DNA from: Hydrogenophaga sp.
GTDB lineage: Bacteria > Pseudomonadota > Gammaproteobacteria > Burkholderiales > Burkholderiaceae_C
Direction of reading: 5' to 3'
Assembly: GCF_030651625.1 (NCBI RefSeq)
Contig: NZ_JAUSCF010000017.1
Span: 62,001 to 126,000, forward strand
DNA: 64,000 nt
Shown: in pieces, positions 20,919 to 29,476 of the stretch
Numbering within the stretch: the first letter of the stretch is position 1
Layout of the letters: each line of letters opens with the position of its first letter
Position numbers and translations under genes: made by a program
Notes under the pieces: model-generated
Told to the model about the DNA's origin: nothing
Database searches by the model: none
Seen by the model: the letters and a program-made list of their open reading frames with translations, nothing else

Positions 20919-21013
20919 GGGCGCCAAATCCAGAGACACCGAGGAACGGGCTTCGCCCGGCCTCAGGTGTCGTCCCCCCTTCAGGGGGGAAGGCGCGAAG
21001 CGACGCAGGGGGG
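20919..21013 (-). repeat. Dispersed palindromic repeat, copy 4 (mtgA 3' side)
   Basis: Reverse-oriented copy. Read on the minus strand it begins directly after the mtgA stop and carries the C-run/G-run palindrome (at 20973-20989 on the plus strand, CCCCCCTTCAGGGGGG) and the hairpin with GACACC and GGTGTC ends around GGGCTTCGCCC. It fills the gap between mtgA and the plsC-like gene. The remaining 53 bases hold nothing recognisable. Confidence 0.75.
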
Positions 21014-21751
21014 TCATGGCGCCCTTACCGCACCCATCCGCGCCACGATCGTCGACGTGCGGCCAGCAAGGTAAGCCGAACCTTGCCGGGTTTCAAAGAA
21101 CTTGGGCGACGGGAGCATGACCGCCAGCCGCGCGGCCTCGCGCGCGCTGAGTTTGCTTGCCGGCTTCTTGAAGTAGTGTTGAGCGGCTGCCTCGGCACCA
21201 AACACCCCTTCGCCCCACTCCACACTGTTGAGGTAGATCTCCAGGATCCGTTCCTTGCTCAGAAAGGTCTCCAGCATCAGTGCCAACACCAGCTCCTGGC
21301 CTTTGCGCAGCATCTGGCGCTCGCCAGAAAGCAGCAGGTTTTTTGCGAGCTGCTGGGTGATGGTCGATCCGCCGATGATCCGGGGCGCCCGGGGTGACGG
21401 TGTCTTGCGCTGGGCGGCCTGTTGCTGGCGGCGAGCATTTTTCTGCCAGGCAGACTCGATGGCGGACCAGTCGACACCGCCATGGTCCAGGAAGCCTGCG
21501 TCCTCAGACGCGATCACCGCGCGCTTCAAGTTGGGGCTGATCTGGTCCGCGTCGACCCAGCGTTGTGACCATCGCCAGTTTTTCTTTTCGTCGCGCACGC
21601 TGGTCGTGCCGATGCGCCAGGCTTCCGACCGCATGAAGGCCGTGCTCTGCGGATCGATCACGACCATGAGCGCGATACGCAAGGCGAAAAACAGCTGCAA
21701 CGCCACGCCCGCGAGCAACACCCACATCAACCAGCGTAGAACCGACTTCAC
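21014..21751 (-). CDS. mtgA: Monofunctional biosynthetic peptidoglycan transglycosylase MtgA
   Basis: Family GT51 glycosyltransferase of 245 residues polymerising lipid II without a transpeptidase domain. An N-terminal membrane anchor (LRWLMWVLLAGVALQLFFAL) is followed by the catalytic motif IASEDAGFLDHGGVDW (Glu at about residue 83), GGSTITQQLAKNLLLS, RKGQELVLALMLE, SKERILEIYLNSVEWGEG and the terminal EAARLAVMLPSP. I chose GTG at 21751; a TTG at 21757 would add two residues. It lies 10 bases downstream of the TonB-like gene and is probably cotranscribed with it. Confidence 0.95.
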   Translation of the reverse strand: MKSVLRWLMWVLLAGVALQLFFALRIALMVVIDPQSTAFMRSEAWRIGTTSVRDEKKNWRWSQRWVDADQISPNLKRAVIASEDAGFLDHGGVDWSAIESAWQKNARRQQQAAQRKTPSPRAPRIIGGSTITQQLAKNLLLSGERQMLRKGQELVLALMLETFLSKERILEIYLNSVEWGEGVFGAEAAAQHYFKKPASKLSAREAARLAVMLPSPKFFETRQGSAYLAGRTSTIVARMGAVRAP

Positions 21752-21761
21752 GGGCAAGCGC

Positions 21762-22628
21762 TCACTGGCTGGTCATCTGGGTTCTCAGCGTCTCGTCGCG
21801 GGTGAAACGAAAACGGGAGACCACGACGATCTGATCGGCCTGCCGGCGCATGGCGTCGCTGAAGCGGCCAAACGCCAGGCTTCGCACGATGGCTTCGGCC
21901 CGGCGGTCCAGCGTGCTGTTGCCCGAGCCCTGCACCACCTCGGTACCCAGAACATCGCCGGTGTGGTTGACTGTGATGACCATGGTCAGCTCGCCGTAGA
22001 GCTTGCGGCCGGCGGCCACGGGGAAGTTGGTGGTGCCACGGTCCTCGATCTTGCGACGCAGGTCGTCGTAGTAAATCGCGTAAACCTCTTCGCGCGTGGC
22101 AGGGCTGATGTAGCGCTTCTTGGGTCGCGCATTTTCTTCGCTGATGCGCTTTTCGATCTCAGCCAGAATTTTGATCAGGGCGCGGCGTTTTTGCTCTCGC
22201 TCGATCGATTCCTGGCTCGTGTTGACGGCTTGCAGATCGGGCGCCGGCATGCTGGCGAGCTGCTTGCGGACCTGGGCCAGGATCTGGTTCTGTTGCTGTT
22301 TCAGCGCTTCGATGCGCCGCTCGTCTTCATCCGGGTTGTCTCCCAGGCGGGCCACAGCCGACGGCGGCAGCGGTGATGTGGCTCGGCCACGCTCTGCATC
22401 ACCGCCACCCGCCAGCGAGGCCTGGGCAATGGCGGTGGCTTTTTCAGGGCGCTCATCGCTGCGCGCATTGACCAGAATCACTTCCAGTGGTGTGTCCTGG
22501 AACACCCGGTTGAAGCCTTCCGGATTTACAAAGCGAACGGTCAGCAACCCGGCATGCACCGCGATTGACACCGCCAGTGCCAGTTGCAGCGTGCTGAGTT
22601 GCTTCAGAAACGTCAACGCGGTTTTCAC
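21762..22628 (-). CDS. TonB-like energy transducer family protein
   Basis: Envelope protein of 288 residues. An uncleaved N-terminal membrane segment (LALAVSIAVHAGLLTVRFV) with the small-residue/His pattern typical of TonB/TolA anchors is followed by a variable periplasmic region, a charged helix (ALKQQQNQILAQVRKQLA to RRALIKILAEIEKRISEENARPKKRY), and a C-terminal TonB domain (YGELTMVITVNHTGDVLGTEVVQGSGNSTLDRRAEAIVRSLAFGRF). No proline-rich spanning region and no exbBD nearby, so it may serve a cell-wall or TolA-like role rather than TonB proper. Its partner mtgA suggests an envelope function, which is inference. Confidence 0.8.
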   Translation of the reverse strand: MKTALTFLKQLSTLQLALAVSIAVHAGLLTVRFVNPEGFNRVFQDTPLEVILVNARSDERPEKATAIAQASLAGGGDAERGRATSPLPPSAVARLGDNPDEDERRIEALKQQQNQILAQVRKQLASMPAPDLQAVNTSQESIEREQKRRALIKILAEIEKRISEENARPKKRYISPATREEVYAIYYDDLRRKIEDRGTTNFPVAAGRKLYGELTMVITVNHTGDVLGTEVVQGSGNSTLDRRAEAIVRSLAFGRFSDAMRRQADQIVVVSRFRFTRDETLRTQMTSQ

Positions 22629-22661
22629 AAGGGCATTATCCGCAAGCTGAGGGGTCTTCGC

Positions 22662-24737
22662 TCAATGTCCGTCGCCGACAGGCGGTGTTGCAGATGCTCC
22701 TTCTTCCGAATCTGTTTCATCCACGCTGATCGCCAGTGCCAGGGGGGCAGCCAGCCCTTCGTCGTCGCCGTCAGACTCGTCACTGGCGGCGTCATCCAGT
22801 GCGTCCACCGGCAGATCCAGGCGTTCGATCACGGTGCCGGCCACTTCCAGGGAAATTTCATCGATCGCTCCCAGGCGAACGCGCACATGAGCGCCTCTCG
22901 GCAGGTTTTCGGTGCCCATCGCCGGGAACACCAGCGGCAGGGTGTCTGCTCGAACCAGGTTGTCGCGAAACAGGGTGGCCGTGAGTTCGTTCTGGTGGTT
23001 TTGCTGCAGGTACTTGAGCGTCCAGTAGCGTTCCATGCCGTTCTGGAAGGCGTTGTAAGCCGCATAAGCCGCATCAAAGCCACTGATGATGGAAAACAGA
23101 TTGGCGTCCTTGGGCTTGAAGGGCGCTGCCAGCGCAGCGGTGCGGCCGTGACGGGCGCAGGCAATGATCTGCCACTGGTTGACGAGGTCGACATACCGCC
23201 GAAGTGGCGAGGTGCTCCAGGCATAACTTTTCACGCCAATGCCGGCATGAGGCTGCGCCTTGGTGCCCATGCGCACCTTGACGCCGGGCATCAGGCTGGC
23301 CTGGCTTCGGTAAATGCCCGGCACACCGCATTCGGCCAGCCAGTTGCCCCAGGTGCTGTTGGCCAGGATCATGGCTTCGGCCACCATCAGGTCCAACGGC
23401 GCACCGCGCTTGCGTGTGCCGATCTGCACGCGCTCATCGCCTTTGGGTTCCTCGCCGGTCACGTTTTCAAGGCGGAAGGTGTAGTCGGGCCGGTTGAAGT
23501 TCTCGGGTTTGCCACGCACCACTTCGCGCTGCGCCTTGAGGTGGCGGGCCAGACGGAACAGGAATTCCAGGGTGGGTTGCAGTACCGCGATCTCGGCCGG
23601 CGGCGCGTTTGTTGATGCTTCGCCCGCCAACCAGGCCTCGGTGATCACATCGTCGAGCTGGTCGTGACGCAGATTCAACGCAATCGGCACCCGTTCCAGC
23701 GCGGTGCGGCTCTCCCGAACCTCCAGCGTAGATTCGTCCAGCGTCACGTACAGGGACACCGCCGGGCAATCCCGCCCGGCCATCAGCGTGTACGCCTGAA
23801 CCACGTCGTCGGGCAGCATGGTGATCTTGTGCCCTGGCATGTACACGGTTGAAAGGCGCGAGCGAGCGACCTGGTCGATGACGCTCTCGGGCAGCACGGC
23901 CAGCCCCGGCGCGGCAATGTGTATGCCCAGCGTCACTGAACCGCTGCCCAGACCCTGCAGCGACAGGGCGTCGTCAATCTCGGTGGTGTGCGAGTCGTCG
24001 ATGGAAAACGCCTGCACGCTGGCCAGCGGCAGCTCGTCGGCGATGACCGGTGCCTGCAGGCTCGGGAAACCGGTGCCTTTGGGAAACTGGTCGAACAGGA
24101 AACGCTGCCAGTGAAACTGGTAGGCGCTTTCGATAGCGCCCGCGTTGTGCAAAAGGGCCAATGGCGCGGTGTGCGTGCTGCGTGCCGCATCGACGACCGC
24201 CTTGTACTCTGGTGCGTTCTTGTCGGGCTTGAAAAGGATCTTGTAGAGCTGCTGGCGAACCGGCTCGGGGCAGGTGCCTGCTGCGAGCTCGCCGGCCCAG
24301 GCTTCGACCTGCGCCTGCATCTGTTGCTTTTTCTCGATGGCAGCGAGGGCCTGGGCAACGATTTCGGGCGCTGCCTTTTTGTAGCGCCCTTTGCCGGCTC
24401 GACGGAAATAGTGAGGCGCACCTTGCAGGCAGAGCAGGGCGGCGACCTGCTCGGACGTGCCCGCGCTGGCACTGAAGTACTCACGCGCCAGATCGGCGAA
24501 GCCAAATTCTTCTTCCGGTGCGAACTCGTAGGCCAGCTCCAGTTCCATGCTCTCAGCCAGGGTGCCGGCTGCGGTCATCAACTGGGAAGGCGCAGGCTTC
24601 TCAAAGCGGAGCAGTGCGTTGGCGGTCTTGACCTTGACCCGCTTGCCTGAATCCAGCTCTACCTGCAGGGAACTCTCTGCTTCAGAGAGCAGGCGACCGG
24701 TCAGAAGTTTGCCGGCCTCGTCGAACAAAATATGCAT
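22662..24737 (-). CDS. RNase II/RNB-domain exoribonuclease
   Basis: Predicted 3'-to-5' exoribonuclease of 691 residues. The RNB catalytic core begins FSIDDSHTTEIDDALSL, with the magnesium-binding aspartates at about D247, D248, D255 and D256, followed by LGIHIAAPG, YMPGHKITMLP and the YAWSTSPLRRYVDLVNQ block with its catalytic arginines. The C-terminal 90 residues look like a degenerate S1/OB domain. The N-terminal part lacks an obvious cold-shock domain pair, so it is closer to the VacB/RNase II-like group than to RNase R. The ATG at 24737 (MHILFDEAG) was chosen; the frame extends 17 codons upstream with no support. Confidence 0.88.
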   Translation of the reverse strand: MHILFDEAGKLLTGRLLSEAESSLQVELDSGKRVKVKTANALLRFEKPAPSQLMTAAGTLAESMELELAYEFAPEEEFGFADLAREYFSASAGTSEQVAALLCLQGAPHYFRRAGKGRYKKAAPEIVAQALAAIEKKQQMQAQVEAWAGELAAGTCPEPVRQQLYKILFKPDKNAPEYKAVVDAARSTHTAPLALLHNAGAIESAYQFHWQRFLFDQFPKGTGFPSLQAPVIADELPLASVQAFSIDDSHTTEIDDALSLQGLGSGSVTLGIHIAAPGLAVLPESVIDQVARSRLSTVYMPGHKITMLPDDVVQAYTLMAGRDCPAVSLYVTLDESTLEVRESRTALERVPIALNLRHDQLDDVITEAWLAGEASTNAPPAEIAVLQPTLEFLFRLARHLKAQREVVRGKPENFNRPDYTFRLENVTGEEPKGDERVQIGTRKRGAPLDLMVAEAMILANSTWGNWLAECGVPGIYRSQASLMPGVKVRMGTKAQPHAGIGVKSYAWSTSPLRRYVDLVNQWQIIACARHGRTAALAAPFKPKDANLFSIISGFDAAYAAYNAFQNGMERYWTLKYLQQNHQNELTATLFRDNLVRADTLPLVFPAMGTENLPRGAHVRVRLGAIDEISLEVAGTVIERLDLPVDALDDAASDESDGDDEGLAAPLALAISVDETDSEEGASATPPVGDGH

Positions 24738-24784
24738 CGGGAGATTGTCCCACGTGGGAATGAAGAGCCGCGGCGCGGCGGGAT

Positions 24785-25447
24785 TCAAACTGAATGTGCA
24801 GACACCTCAGGCCGGGTTTGCCCAGGGCGCACCAGGTTCAGGAAATCGAACAGGGCGTCGATGTGTTCGTCGAAATCGCTGATGGCATGATCGCTGCCTT
24901 CGATCAGGCGGATCGCGCTGCCTGCGCAGAAGGCGTGCATCTCCCGCCAGTTCAGCACTTCGTCTCCCGTGGCAATGACAGCAAACTGCCGTCCCTGTCG
25001 GGTGGCTGGCGCCGCGGCGAGGTGGTGGATGTCGGCTTCAAGACGCTGCAACTCGTCGATGTAGCCGGGTTGAAAGAAAAACCGCTCTTCGGGGTTCTGC
25101 CAAGTCGCATGTTCACCGATGTGCCGGGCCAGGTCGCGCGCGGGAAACACGGCCGGGTTGAGCAAAGCGGCCCAACATCCGGTTTGCAAGGCAAACCATC
25201 GCGCGTAAAAACCACCCAGAGAAGAACCCACCACCGCCATGCTTTGCCGCGGCCACAGGGCGGTTCCCTGCATGACCAGCGCCATGGCTTCCCGCGGCGA
25301 GGGGGGTAGCTGTGGACACCACCAGACCACGTCCGGGTGTTCGGCGCTCACCCGGTTGGCCACCTTGGTTGCCTTCATGGACAGGGGTGATGACCGAAAA
25401 CCGTGAAGATAGAGCAAGTGCGTGGTGCCGGAGGTGTGGGGACTCAT
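24785..25447 (-). CDS. YqiA/YcfP-family alpha/beta-hydrolase (predicted esterase)
   Basis: Small alpha/beta-hydrolase of 220 residues. LLYLHGFRSSP supplies the oxyanion-hole HGF segment, GSSLGGFYA the nucleophile elbow (S76), IATGDEVLNW the acidic residue and EGSDHAISDF the catalytic histidine, as in E. coli YqiA. Substrate unknown. It lies 47 bases upstream of the RNB nuclease in the same direction and only 23 bp from the divergent rodA start. Confidence 0.85.
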   Translation of the reverse strand: MSPHTSGTTHLLYLHGFRSSPLSMKATKVANRVSAEHPDVVWWCPQLPPSPREAMALVMQGTALWPRQSMAVVGSSLGGFYARWFALQTGCWAALLNPAVFPARDLARHIGEHATWQNPEERFFFQPGYIDELQRLEADIHHLAAAPATRQGRQFAVIATGDEVLNWREMHAFCAGSAIRLIEGSDHAISDFDEHIDALFDFLNLVRPGQTRPEVSAHSV

Positions 25448-25470
25448 CGAGCGAAGGATAATCGCTCACC

Positions 25471-26625
25471 ATGGCCGCCGTATTCGACAAACCTTCCCTG
25501 CTGCAGCGCATTGCGCCCATTTTCCAGGGCTTTGACGTGCCCCTTGTGCTGGGCGTGCTGATCATGTCCGGGGTCGGGTTGGTCACGATGTATTCGGTCG
25601 GTTTCGACCACGGCGAACGCTTTGCCGCGCACGGGCGCAACATGTTGATTGCGCTCGGCGTGCTGTTCCTGGTGGCCCAGGTGCCGCCTCAGCGCCTGAT
25701 GTCGCTGGCGATACCGCTGTACCTGGTCGGACTGGCGCTGCTGGTGGGTGTCGAGCTGTTTGGCCTGGAGCGCAAGGGCGCGCAGCGCTGGTTGAATGTG
25801 GGTGTGGTGATCCAGCCCAGCGAGCTTTTGAAGATCGCCATGCCGCTGATGCTGGCCTGGTGGTTTCAGCGCCGGGAAGGACAGCTCAAACCCATTGATT
25901 TCCTGGTGGCGTTTGTCCTGCTCGGTGTGCCCACGGCATTGATTCTGAAGCAGCCCGATCTCGGCACGGCGCTGCTGGTGGTGGCCTCTGGCATCTTCGT
26001 GATCTTCTTTGCAGGCTTGAGCTGGAAGCTGATCCTGCCACCGGTCTTGCTGGGGGTCGTGGGTGTGGTGACGCTGATCCTGATGGAAGAACAGTGGTGT
26101 GCGCCGGGCGTGGACTGGAAGGTGCTCAGGGAATACCAGCGCATCCGGGTCTGCACGCTGCTGGATCCTTTCCAGGACCCACTGGGCAAAGGCTTTCACA
26201 TCATCCAGGGCATGATCGCCATCGGTTCTGGTGGTATCTGGGGCAAGGGTTTCATGCAGGGTACGCAGACCCATCTGGAGTTCATTCCCGAGCGCACCAC
26301 CGATTTCATCTATGCCGCTTTCTCTGAAGAGTTCGGACTGCTCGGCACGTTGGGTCTCATGACCGGGTTCATTTTCCTGGTCGTGCGTGGTCTGATGATT
26401 GCGCTGGACGCGCCCACGCTATTTACCCGTTTGCTGGCGGGGGCACTGACCCTCAACATCTTCGTCTATGCCTTTGTCAACATGGGCATGGTCAGCGGCA
26501 TCCTGCCGGTGGTGGGTGTGCCGCTGCCGTTCGTCAGCTATGGCGGTACCGCCATGGTCACTCTGGGTGTAGGCCTGGGCATGCTGATGTCGATCGCCCG
26601 CTCCAAGCGGCTGATGCAATCGTGA
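25471..26625 (+). CDS. rodA: Rod-shape-determining protein RodA, SEDS peptidoglycan polymerase
   Basis: SEDS glycosyltransferase of 384 residues for lateral wall growth. About ten membrane helices; motifs MYSVGFDHGERF, KGAQRWLNVGVVIQPSELLKIAMP, LKQPDLGTALLV, LDPFQDPLGKGFHIIQGMIAIGSGGIWGKG, PERTTDFIYAAFSEEFG and LPFVSYGGTAMV. WxxxG...IQPSE and the IIQGMIAIGSGG segment place it with RodA rather than FtsW. mreBCD and mrdA (PBP2), its usual neighbours, are not in the window. No separate promoter is visible in the 23-bp gap to the divergent gene, so one must lie inside that gene. Confidence 0.96.
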   Translation: MAAVFDKPSLLQRIAPIFQGFDVPLVLGVLIMSGVGLVTMYSVGFDHGERFAAHGRNMLIALGVLFLVAQVPPQRLMSLAIPLYLVGLALLVGVELFGLERKGAQRWLNVGVVIQPSELLKIAMPLMLAWWFQRREGQLKPIDFLVAFVLLGVPTALILKQPDLGTALLVVASGIFVIFFAGLSWKLILPPVLLGVVGVVTLILMEEQWCAPGVDWKVLREYQRIRVCTLLDPFQDPLGKGFHIIQGMIAIGSGGIWGKGFMQGTQTHLEFIPERTTDFIYAAFSEEFGLLGTLGLMTGFIFLVVRGLMIALDAPTLFTRLLAGALTLNIFVYAFVNMGMVSGILPVVGVPLPFVSYGGTAMVTLGVGLGMLMSIARSKRLMQS

Positions 26626-26647
26626 CCATCGCCCGGCCTTGCGCGCA

Positions 26648-27562
26648 ATGAACCCGAACCTCGACAAGTTCCGCGTGGCGGTGATCGGCGCGGGCAACAT
26701 GGGCGGCGGCATGGTTGGCCGCCTTCGTGATCAGGCCTGGCCCGTGGTGGTGAGCGACATCGATCCGGTGCGGCGGCAGCAGGCCGAGCAGGCAGGGGCA
26801 CAGGTGGTCGACAGCCCGTTTGCTGCAGCGACCCTGCTGTGTGACGGGGGTGTGCTGATCGTCTGCGTCGTCGATGCGGTGCAGGCGAATTCGGTGCTTT
26901 TCGGCTCGGATGGGGCTGCGAGCGCCATGCGACCAGGTCAGATGGTGTTGATGTGCCCGACCCTTGCACCCGAAGATGTGGAAGCCATGGCCAGCCAGCT
27001 GGAGGTGCAAGGCATTGCCTGTATCGACGCTCCCATGTCAGGCGGCCCTGCCCGCGCCCGCGACGGCAGCATGAGCCTCATGGTTGCTGGCAATAACGCC
27101 TTGTTGGGACAGCACCAGCCACTGCTGGACGCTTTGTCTTCACGGGTGTTTTGCATCAGTGAACGGGTGGGCGACGCGGCGCGCACCAAGCTGGTCAACA
27201 ACCTGTTGGCGGGCATCAACCTGGTGGGTGCAGCCGAAGCGCTGGCGCTGGCCGAGTGCATGGGGCTGGATGCCTCGCTGACACTGGATGTGATCGAACA
27301 ATCCAGCGGACAGAGCTGGATCGGCTCCGACCGCATGCGCCGGGCCATCGCCGGTGATCTGGCGCCCAGGGCGCATGTGACTCTGCTGGAAAAAGACACC
27401 CGCCTGGCGGTGCAGGCTGCTCGGCAAGTCGGCTTTCACGGGCCGCTGGGGGAAAAGGCCGCGTCCGTGTTTGCGCGGGCCCGTGCCGACGGTCTTGGCG
27501 GCTTGGACGACGCTGCCCTGCTGCAGTGGCTGCGCCTGACGAAGTTGGGCTCGGACAGCTGA
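26648..27562 (+). CDS. Beta-hydroxyacid dehydrogenase family NAD(P)-dependent oxidoreductase
   Basis: Protein of 304 residues of the 3-hydroxyisobutyrate / 6-phosphogluconate dehydrogenase-like family. N-terminal Rossmann motif VIGAGNMGGGMVGRL, substrate motif IDAPMSGGPARARDGSMSLMV, and the catalytic-lysine helix GDAARTKLVNNLLAGINLVGAAEALALAE. The family acts on 3-hydroxyisobutyrate, tartronate semialdehyde, L-threonate and similar acids; nothing here decides between them. The ATG at 26648 was preferred to a TTG three codons upstream. It follows rodA by 22 bases and is likely cotranscribed. Confidence 0.85.
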   Translation: MNPNLDKFRVAVIGAGNMGGGMVGRLRDQAWPVVVSDIDPVRRQQAEQAGAQVVDSPFAAATLLCDGGVLIVCVVDAVQANSVLFGSDGAASAMRPGQMVLMCPTLAPEDVEAMASQLEVQGIACIDAPMSGGPARARDGSMSLMVAGNNALLGQHQPLLDALSSRVFCISERVGDAARTKLVNNLLAGINLVGAAEALALAECMGLDASLTLDVIEQSSGQSWIGSDRMRRAIAGDLAPRAHVTLLEKDTRLAVQAARQVGFHGPLGEKAASVFARARADGLGGLDDAALLQWLRLTKLGSDS

Positions 27563-27639
27563 CTCTGCCACCCAGGTGAGTCGTGATCGACAAAACCATG
27601 CTCGCATTGAGTGCCGCCACTCCTTCATACAATGAGGGC

Positions 27640-29100
27640 ATGATTGCACGTGAACCCACCCTTGCCCGCCTCGCCACCGCCCAGAGCGTCTTGCTCGACC
27701 CGTTTGGCCTGACACCTTCTCACCTGCAGCGGGCGCTGGGGGAGATCATGTCCCACGGCGTGGACGATGCTGATCTCTATTTCCAGACCACGCGCAGCGA
27801 AGGCTGGAGCCTGGAAGAGGGCATCGTCAAGACCGGCAGTTTCAGCATTGACCAGGGCGTGGGCGTGCGAGCGGTCAGCGGCGAAAAAACCGCGTTTGCC
27901 TATTCCGACGATTTGTCCTGGGATTCACTGATCGACGCTGCGCACACCGTGCGCACCATTTCCGCACAAGGCCAGGGCCGCAAGGTGCGCGTGCCGGCTG
28001 TCAAGGTTTCGAAGTCGCGCTCCCTCTACCCCGGTCTGGACCCGATCGGCACCATGGACAGCATCGCCAAGGTGGCGCTGCTGGAAAAGGTCGAGCGCCT
28101 GGCCAAGGCAAAAGATCCCCGTGTGGTGCAAGTCATGGCCGGTCTGGCTGCGGAGCACGACGTGGTGCTGGTGGCTCGGGCCGATGGCACCATGGCGGCC
28201 GATGTGCGCCCACTCATCCGCTTGTCGGTCACCGTGATCGCCGAACAGAAGGGTCGCCGTGAAGTCGGCTCGTCGGGTGGAGGGGGCCGTTTCGGCTTGG
28301 CCTATTTCGACGATGCCATGGTGCAGTCTTATGTGGATGAGGCGGTGGCCAACGCTCTCACCAACCTCGATGCACGCCCTGCGCCAGCCGGTGAAATGGT
28401 GGTGGTGCTAGGGTCCGGCTGGCCAGGTATTTTGTTGCACGAGGCCGTGGGGCATGGGCTGGAAGGCGATTTCAACCGCAAGGGCTCCAGTGCCTTTGCT
28501 GGCCGCATCGGCCAGCGCGTGGCTGCCAAGGGCGTGACCGTGCTTGATGACGGCACCATCGCCGACCGGCGCGGGTCGCTCAACGTGGATGACGAAGGGC
28601 ACACCTCGCAGAAGAATGTACTTATCGAGGACGGCATTCTGCGTGGCTACATTCAGGACGCGATGAACGCCCGCCTGATGGGCGTCAAGCCCACTGGCAA
28701 TGGCCGTCGTGAGAGCTATGCCCACGTACCCATGCCGCGCATGACCAACACCTACATGCTGGGTGGCGACAAGGCGCCCGAGGAAATCGTGGCCAGCATC
28801 AAGAAAGGCCTGTATGCCACCAATTTCGGTGGTGGGCAGGTCGACATCACGTCGGGCAAATTCGTGTTTTCTGCCAGCCAGGCCTACTGGGTGGAAAACG
28901 GCAAGATCCAGTATCCGGTAAAAGGCGCCACGCTGGTCGGCAACGGCCCCGATTCGCTCACCCGCGTGAGCATGATCGGCAACGACATGCGCCTGGACAG
29001 TGGCGTGGGCACTTGCGGGAAAGAAGGTCAGAGCGTGCCAGTGGGCGTGGGTCAGCCCACTTTGCGCATCGACGGGCTCACCGTGGGCGGCACCGCGTGA
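27640..29100 (+). CDS. tldD: Metalloprotease TldD
   Basis: Zinc metalloprotease subunit of the TldD/TldE pair. The metal-binding HEAVGH is at H267-H272 in LLHEAVGHGLEGDFNRKGSSAF. Other family segments are DADLYFQTTRSEGWSLEEGIVKTGSFSIDQGVGVRAVSGEKTAFAYSD-like N-terminus, RMTNTYMLGGDKAPEEI and the C-terminal GVGTCGKEGQSVPVGVGQPTLRI. I chose ATG 27640 (486 aa) because its distance to DADLYFQ matches E. coli TldD and GAGGG precedes it; a GTG at 27583 and ATG at 27598 would lengthen it. tldE (pmbA) is not in the window. Confidence 0.94.
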   Translation: MIAREPTLARLATAQSVLLDPFGLTPSHLQRALGEIMSHGVDDADLYFQTTRSEGWSLEEGIVKTGSFSIDQGVGVRAVSGEKTAFAYSDDLSWDSLIDAAHTVRTISAQGQGRKVRVPAVKVSKSRSLYPGLDPIGTMDSIAKVALLEKVERLAKAKDPRVVQVMAGLAAEHDVVLVARADGTMAADVRPLIRLSVTVIAEQKGRREVGSSGGGGRFGLAYFDDAMVQSYVDEAVANALTNLDARPAPAGEMVVVLGSGWPGILLHEAVGHGLEGDFNRKGSSAFAGRIGQRVAAKGVTVLDDGTIADRRGSLNVDDEGHTSQKNVLIEDGILRGYIQDAMNARLMGVKPTGNGRRESYAHVPMPRMTNTYMLGGDKAPEEIVASIKKGLYATNFGGGQVDITSGKFVFSASQAYWVENGKIQYPVKGATLVGNGPDSLTRVSMIGNDMRLDSGVGTCGKEGQSVPVGVGQPTLRIDGLTVGGTA

Positions 29101-29108
29101 GACGGAAC

Positions 29109-29285
29109 ACCCCCCTGCGCCGCTGACGCGGCTTCCCCCCCTCGCTGGCGCGCAGGATGGGTGGTCCACCCCCGCGCCGCGCTTCGCGCGTCACCCCCTC
29201 AAGGGGGCGATACCAGTGGCCCGGCAAAGCCGGTTCCACGGTATCTCTGGAAAGAGGCACCTCGCGCCGGAGGGGGTGCCCAACC
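29109..29285 (+). repeat. Dispersed palindromic repeat, copy 5 (tldD-aroG gap), one partial plus one full unit
   Basis: A short partial unit (29109-29140) is followed by a full unit from about 29168, with CCCCCTCAAGGGGG palindrome at 29194-29207, a hairpin with GATACC and GGTATC ends around CCGGCAAAGCCGG, and a third element GAGGCACCTCGCGCCGGAGG that matches the ACTTCACTCCGGAGG element of copy 3. It occupies the first half of the 421-base gap; the second half is the aroG leader. Confidence 0.75.
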
Positions 29286-29345
29286 TTTCAGCCATGCAAG
29301 CCGGTTCTGCGGAGGTTGCGCTAGGCTGTGCTACATTTCGACCCC

Positions 29346-29420
29346 ATGACTTCGCGTTTCGCCTTTTTTGCCTTTTACTTTTGGTTCTCAGTCCCCGGCG
29401 GACGAGAGGCGAGGCTGTAA
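29346..29420 (+). CDS. Aromatic-rich leader peptide of aroG (24 aa)
   Basis: ATG at 29346, TAA at 29418-29420. Residues 5-14 read FAFFAFYFWF: six Phe, one Tyr and one Trp codon among ten. This is the pattern of attenuator leader peptides (compare pheL and trpL of enterobacteria), here sensing all three aromatic amino acids. It is followed by a perfect terminator at 29442-29476 and then aroG. No Shine-Dalgarno lies just before the ATG; a GTG at 29328 in frame, 12 bases after GGAGG, is an alternative start. An extended -10-like TGCTACATT at 29329-29337 would even give a nearly leaderless transcript, which is speculative. Confidence 0.85.
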   Translation: MTSRFAFFAFYFWFSVPGGREARL

Positions 29421-29451
29421 GCGCATCACCGAATCTCGATCAAACCGCCGG
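29395..29451 (+). promoter_or_regulatory. Predicted antiterminator of the aroG attenuator
   Basis: CCGGCGG at 29395-29401, inside codons 17-19 of the leader peptide, is identical to the 3' arm of the terminator (29462-29468) and complementary to its 5' arm CCGCCGG (29445-29451). A ribosome stalled at the Phe/Tyr/Trp codons leaves this segment free to pair with 29445-29451 and block the terminator; a ribosome reaching the stop codon at 29418 covers it and the terminator forms. Pairing is seen in the sequence; the mechanism is inferred from known attenuators. Confidence 0.75.
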
Positions 29452-29476
29452 AGCCCCAAGCCCGGCGGTTTTTTTT
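29442..29476 (+). terminator. Rho-independent terminator (attenuator) upstream of aroG
   Basis: Perfect 10-bp stem AAACCGCCGG / CCGGCGGTTT (29442-29451 with 29462-29471), ten-base loop, and eight consecutive T (29469-29476). It lies 21 bases after the leader peptide stop and 45 bases before aroG, so it must be read through for aroG expression. Confidence 0.9.

Noticed and set aside
27598-27640. TTGAGT and TACAAT promoter-like elements before tldD
   Set aside because: Spacer is only 15 bp and the start would fall on the chosen ATG; not convincing.
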